In this document: piece by piece, positions 27,601-32,238 of the stretch
Layout: each line of letters opens with the position of its first letter
How positions within the stretch are numbered: the stretch's first letter is position 1
DNA from: Reclinomonas americana ATCC 50394
Taxonomy: Eukaryota > Jakobida > Jakobea > Jakobida
Length of the DNA stretch: 32,238 bases
Assembly (NCBI GenBank): GCA_048213135.1
Contig: PS015720.1
Location: forward strand, 11,810-44,047
Direction: 5' to 3'
Notes under the pieces: generated by a model
What the model was told of the DNA's origin: nothing
The model's input: the letters and a program-made list of their open reading frames with translations, nothing else
The model's database searches: none
Translations under genes and position numbers: made by a program

Positions 27601-30308
27601 CGGGAGCTGGATGACACGCTGAGCACAGACGGCCCGGCATGGATGTTGTGCTTGTGTCCGCGACTCACGTCGGTGAGTGGCGCGGCGTCTGCGGTGTGCT
27701 TCGCGGCTTCGCATCACTCACCAGTCGGACTACCGTCATCTCGCAGCTCGACGTGCGTAGCAACGACATTCAGGAACGCGGCATCAACAGCCTGTTGCAG
27801 GCACTTGAGCGACACCCGTCTCTTCGACACCTCGACACGAGCTTCAATCATGCTGGTCCACGCACAGCGTCGGTCCTCAGCCGCTTCCTGCACCAGAACC
27901 GCGCTGTACTCAATCTCCAAATGGAGGGTGTCGGCGACTTTTCGCCAAGCGATGCTGTTGACCTTGGACGCGCGTTGCAACACAACGAGTCGCTTCGCGT
28001 CCTCAATCTGCGACACACCACCGCCAGCGCGCCGACGGTGGAGGTTTGGCGAACCTTGCACCTGCTGACTGACATGATGCAGAGAGGGTTCATCGTTGCT
28101 GTGTTGCATGCAGGCTGTTCTGGATGGTGCGCTTCGTAGCCAATCGCTGGTGGAACTCAGCGAGACGTGGGCCGCTGAACCACATCGCGGTCTGCAGCAG
28201 CATCTGGCGAATAACATGCACCAGGCCACGAGGTGACATACACATGCATGTGTGGCCAGTGGTCTGTACAATTCTCACGTCTCCATGGCGCGCACAGTGT
28301 GGCGAGGCAAGAGGCTGTGGCGTTCTGGCGGAGTGTGGCTGCTGCCGAAGGTGACATGCACGGCGCAGGCGAGGACGAGGGTGAGGAGATGCAGGTGGCG
28401 GAGAATCCGACCTCGGTTAACGAAGTCGTGTCGGACCCCGACCTGGTGTCCGACCCGTCAGAAGAGGAGCAGGAGGAGGAGGAGGAAGAGGGTGAGATTG
28501 ATGGGGAGGCGGAGGAAGGAGAAGACGAACAGGTGGAGGTGGTGGCAGAGGAAGACCGAGGTGGTCTGAGCGAGGCTGAGCGGCAAGCGCGTGATGCGGA
28601 GCGGAGCCGTGCACGAGGTTTGCTGTCACATCGGCTTGCACACAATTCCCCGCAGGTATTCACAGCGATCTTGTGTTTTTGCCCTGTAGAGCGACGAAGA
28701 CGCGCAGCAAAAGTGGCTCGACTGCGGCGAAAGCTGGAACGCATCGAGGAGCTCCAGGTTTCGTCCTTTTTTTTTGCCACTTCGCGGCGACATGTTCGCT
28801 GATGCTTGCTTGTCCGCCTGTAGCGCGAGTTGAGGAGTCTGCCGGTTGATGACGTCGATCCAGCAGAGGCGGAGGTCTGTGTGTGTACGAGAGAGCGCTT
28901 GTTGTGCACTTGACTAAGGGTGTGCGGTTCATTTTCAGCTGCTTCAGGCACTCGCACCTCGCCCGCTCGCTGCGGCGCCCGTCGAGTGGGTTCGTGAATT
29001 CGAAAGCATGCTGGTGGAGGATTGTCGGGGGCAAGTGGACTCGTACTTGATGGTTCGGCGAGAGTTCCTGTTGTTCTCGTGAGTTGTGCACACGCGCTCA
29101 CTGTGACCACCCGCAGAGAATACGTGCAGAGCACGAACGGGAACTGCGGCTGCGAGTGACGGAAGAGAGAGAACGCGCCGATGCGATGATACTGCAGGTT
29201 CGGCGTGAGGTGGAAGCCGAAGCCGAACGCAAGGTTGCCGCCATGCGTGAACAGGTGGACCGTATGATACGTACTCGAGCGGCGCCCTATGTCGGTAGGG
29301 AGAGCATGCGTTCGACGGGCCGTGTGTCGTTCTTAACATGGTGTGGGTGCGCAGGACCACTGTATCCTGCTGGCTCGCCGGGTGCCCTTGTTGGACTGTC
29401 GGTGGACGCTGAGGATACCGTTCCCCAACAAGCACCACCCTGTCGTTTGTTGCCGGTCTCGTTTGCTCTCCGCGCGTTTGCGCATGGGGCGACGGTTCGC
29501 CTCATCTCTTCATGCTTCTTCTTCTTTTATTTCTGTCGTGTACTCATTGCCTTCATGTCGCTCTCGTGTGCACTGCAGAAGTCTGGCCCGCGAGAGCTGA
29601 TGGTGAGTGGCGGAGAGTTGCACTCCCTCGCCATGTGATTGTGCGTTGCTGACGACTCCTCAGGTTGTACATTTCCCTCTGTCTGTGCGCGTGACTGTCG
29701 ACCGGCACGGTGCTGTGCGCGCCGAGTCCGATACCGTTCCCCTCGTTAAACGTCGTCGGCGTGTGGCTCTGTCTGGTGAGGAGTGATGCACTTTATTTTC
29801 GTGTCTTCTTCGCTCACGTGACTCGCTCTTGCAGGTCAGCTGCTTCTGGCCTCCGGTCGTGTCACGACGGTGCGCGTGCTCATGCAGTGCTTTGCCGGCG
29901 CCCAGGTGGCAGCCGGCACTGCGCCATGTTGCGTCGCTCCTGTGCAAAGTGTATGTGATGCTCCTTGCCGCCGCCACCGCTGCTCACGCACACAGCGCAG
30001 TGTACGAGCAGGAAACACGACTGGCAGGATGGCGATCCAGCAGCGAACCCACGGTCGATGTTTTGCTTGAGGCGCCCACCGAGGCCGCCTCTCTGCTGGA
30101 CACGGTGGGGGCCTACACAATGGTGGTGACGGCGTCTGACGAGGCCAACCCGGCAGCATCACTGGCTGTTCTTCATCTCCGCTTCCGTTGCGCATACTGT
30201 CGTTCTTCTCTACACATGCATGTGCGTATGGCCACTGACGAGTGGTTTAAACACGCACAGAGGTGGTGGAACACTGGCAGAAACGGAGAGATTTGTAACC
30301 GTGCGTAA
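24640..30308 (+). CDS. RNI-type leucine-rich-repeat protein with acidic linker and coiled coil
   Basis: Exons 24640-24782, 24852-24981, 25047-25178, 25232-25384, 25432-25473, 25524-26208, 26278-26455, 26545-26773, 26833-27087, 27161-27442, 27517-27672, 27747-28043, 28114-28232, 28298-28655, 28692-28757, 28824-28874, 28939-29078, 29119-29294, 29355-29455, 29579-29602, 29664-29775, 29835-29948, 30001-30308 sum to 4251 nt (1416 aa); a last 39-nt intron at 30222-30260 is optional. Ribonuclease-inhibitor-like LRRs occur in three blocks: the start (LSELDLSYNDLCGAA, LNSLSLAGNPLDD), the middle (LTELNLWNAGLG, LRRLVVSRNELGDSF) and exon 12 (LTSLDVRSNDIQERG, LRVLNLRHT), separated by Ala/Ser/Pro-rich inserts. 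Exon 14 is strongly acidic. Exons 15-18 form a coiled coil (VARLRRKLERIEELQ; HERELRLRVTEERERADAM). The C-terminal 170 residues look beta-rich. LRR-plus-coil layouts occur in centrosomal and ciliary proteins, but I cannot name an orthologue. Confidence 0.85.
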
Positions 30309-30312
30309 TAAA
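30307..30312 (+). terminator. Polyadenylation signal AATAAA overlapping the stop codon
   Basis: The end of the LRR gene reads GCG TAA TAAACTC, so AATAAA begins on the second base of the stop codon. The 3' UTR must be very short, which suits the 106 nt to the next, convergent stop codon. Confidence 0.6.
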
Positions 30313-30414
30313 CTCAATTGTGTGTCGCGTGCATGAGAGGAGCATTGATATTACAACAACATCATTATACTAAGTGCCGCTCGCGCACTATTGCGCAACA
30401 TGCGGTCGGGACGC

Positions 30415-32238
30415 TCATCTTTCACTGCCCCACATTACTGGTGGCTGAACCAAGCTGTCCGACCATGTGCGAGCTGCGGCGGGTTGGTCACCCGCTCCAT
30501 TCCACCCACTCCGAATCTGTTGTGGTGTACTGCTCCGCTGTGCTTGCCGTTGTTGCTGCACCGGTGGCTACAGCAGCAACGCGCAGAGTCAGCAAAACAG
30601 ATGTCATCGATAGAGAGAGAGAAAAAAAACTCCTACTCACCAACTCCACTGGCAGCAGAGTGATGCAGCCGGCATGTGCAGCGGCTACGTCGGTACGCCA
30701 ATCGCGAATTCGATCGAGCCAGTTGCGATTGTCAACGTCGACGCTCACCGACACGAGACCTGCACGGGCCAAGTTCTGTGCACTCAGCTCGAGAAGCACA
30801 GGTGCGGGACCGTTCGAAGTCGGCGTTGAGGGAGAGTGCCCGGTCGGAGTGGTATTGCCTCCTCCACCCAAACTCATCGACGAGTTTCGCGTGTGTGGTG
30901 TGAAGCCGCGTGATGGCGAAGCAGTCGCCGACGTCATCTGCGATACGAGTGAGCACCGAGGTGGAGAGGATACTTGTGAGGCGAGGAAGGCGAAAATCGT
31001 CAACGCACTGTTCGGGGATTATTGTGAGGCAGGGCTTCGTTGACAGAATGCGTGCTCCCGATGCCGCCGTCAATCAGCGACCCGATCACACTGTCCGACG
31101 CCGCCCAGTTCGACCGATCCGATCCGGCCGCGCCCCCTTGTGGGCTATTCAAGTCGGTACGGCCGACAAAGAGCAATGCCGGTGATAATCGCTGGTTCTT
31201 GGAGGGCGGTGTCGACGGCCGGATGCTCGCCGAGTGCGGTGGCAAGCTCGACAGAACCATGCGTCCAGTGGCGGGTTTCCGCAACTTGCAGCCCTGTGCC
31301 AGCGCAAGAGGTTGCGGCTGATGCTGTTGTGGGTACTGTTGCGGAGCCAGCTGCTGCAGCGGCAGCAGTGGAACAATGGAGGGTCGCGCCACCGACACCT
31401 GTGACGGCGACTTGGTTGGCTTGTCACCTGGCCTCGTGCCGGCCTGCTGACGCGCCAGCATTGCCTCGTCGTCAGCCGAGTCGCCCGGAGCCGGCGGTGA
31501 CTCCCGCTCCGGCGGCTGTAGTACTTCACCACCGCCCACTGCCGACGGGTAGTACTCGTCGGCCGGCGACGCGTGTGCTTGTAATGATGGAGTGGCGTAC
31601 ACCGCACGCGGAGCGTGCACATCGGGAGAAGCCGAGGCGAAACGCGACGGTGACACGATTTCGCCAGGAACCGCCAAGTCTCCACCCAACTTTGTCATGC
31701 TGTCTCCACCGCCACTATCTCCACCGCCAGGGTCTGCGTTGGGTGGCAACGGCGGACCAAAGCCCGACTGCATATCGTCGAGGCCGGAGCCCTTGACGTG
31801 TGACGACAACGACATTCGGCGACTGGTCAACAGTGCCAGCGACAACTTGCGCATCGATCGCGAGCGGATTGACTGCCGCCCCGTAAAGTTGGAGGTCAGA
31901 GTCTGTAGCACGTCCTCACCATCGTCTATCGTGCTGCCTGTTGGACGGAATCGCTGGGCAGCCGCCGACCGAAATGTCGTTGGAGTGTGCGGTGTGCGGG
32001 AGGCACAGAGACCTGCATCACGGAGCAAGAGAGACAGGATGAGTACACCGAGTGTGACGGGGGGTGGGGCGTCGACGATGACGGCGTCGGCGTGTGTGTG
32101 CGTGTGTGCGTGTGTGTGAAAAGTTGTCGACACGCACCCATGCGGCTCCTGGTGCGTCTGGCACGACGATCCCACACGTGTATGACGTGTGCGGTCGTAC
32201 ACGCTCTTTCTGTGTTCCTGTGACCCTTGGAGCACTGG
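30415..32238 (-). CDS. Ser/Pro-rich basic protein of unknown function, 5' partial
   Basis: Exons 32238-32138 (partial), 32012-31009, 30937-30641 and 30567-30415 (stop TGA) join with consistent phases, giving at least 517 residues. The first piece holds HVIHVWDRRARRTRSRM. The long exon has a basic Ser-rich cluster (RQSIRSRSMRKLSLALL, then SRRMSLSSHVKG) with several R-x-x-S kinase-type sites and possible amphipathic helix. It continues with Gly/Asp/Pro-rich, Gln/Pro-rich (LLPLQQLAPQQYPQQ) and low-complexity sequence. The third exon contains a more ordered segment (VLLELSAQNLARAGLVSVSV, then NRNWLDRIRDWRTDVAAA). The tail is Gln/Arg-rich. No known domain is recognised; the defining part is probably upstream of the window. 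It converges with the LRR gene. Confidence 0.75.
32089..32119. repeat. Imperfect TG repeat in an intron
   Basis: GTGTGTGTG/CGTGTGTGCG-type repeat (AC on the coding strand) inside the intron 32013-32137 of the last gene. It is another example of TG/AC tracts being placed in introns in this genome. Confidence 0.8.

Overview
This is about 32 kb of eukaryotic, intron-rich, GC-rich nuclear DNA. Every gene is broken by many short introns, mostly 40-90 nt, with donors such as GTGCGT, GTGAGT or GTACGT and acceptors ending in CAG. Proteins are rich in homopolymer and low-complexity tracts (P, Q, H, S, A, E/D). Some introns carry long TG microsatellites. Condensin II is encoded next to a NACHT/WD40 STAND protein and an RNI-type LRR protein, with very small intergenic gaps. 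This fits a compact genome of a unicellular eukaryote (protist), but I cannot name the species. Five runs of N (two of them 20-N placeholders) interrupt genes.

Layout: (1) 3-6110 (+), 3' part of a very large low-complexity, proline-rich protein, at least nine visible exons. (2) 6242-12348 (-), an NLR-like protein: disordered N-terminus, NACHT ATPase, pentapeptide repeats, about 12-14 WD40 blades. (3) 13303-14519 (-), a His/Gln-rich, probably nuclear regulator whose centre is lost in a 20-N gap. (4) 14736/14773-16725 (-), an unrecognised protein with a small globular N-terminus and a Q/P-rich middle, half hidden by a gap. (5) 17076-17795 (+), a small acidic coiled-coil protein of 183 aa. (6) 17959-24474 (-), condensin-2 subunit D3 (NCAPD3), about 25 exons and 1635 aa. 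(7) 24640-30308 (+), an LRR protein with an acidic linker and coiled coil, about 23 exons and 1416 aa. (8) 30415-32238 (-), 3' part of a Ser/Pro-rich basic protein.

Transcription alternates. Genes 1/2, 5/6 and 7/8 converge with only 131, 163 and 106 nt between stop codons. Genes 4/5 and 6/7 diverge from 350 nt and 165 nt. I rebuilt the exon chains by hand; intron phases are consistent throughout genes 2, 5, 6, 7 and 8, and the rebuilt coding lengths of genes 5, 6 and 7 are multiples of three, which supports the models.

Most interesting points: the NLR-like NACHT-pentapeptide-WD40 protein; two introns at the same place and phase in WD40 blades three repeats apart; a near-identical 17-18 bp GC-rich element (AATTTCG(C)CGCGCGACTC type) upstream of at least three transcription units, in one case as an E2F-like site before the condensin gene; and a possible 4-nt microexon in the NACHT gene leader. 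No RNA genes, transposons or CRISPR arrays were seen.
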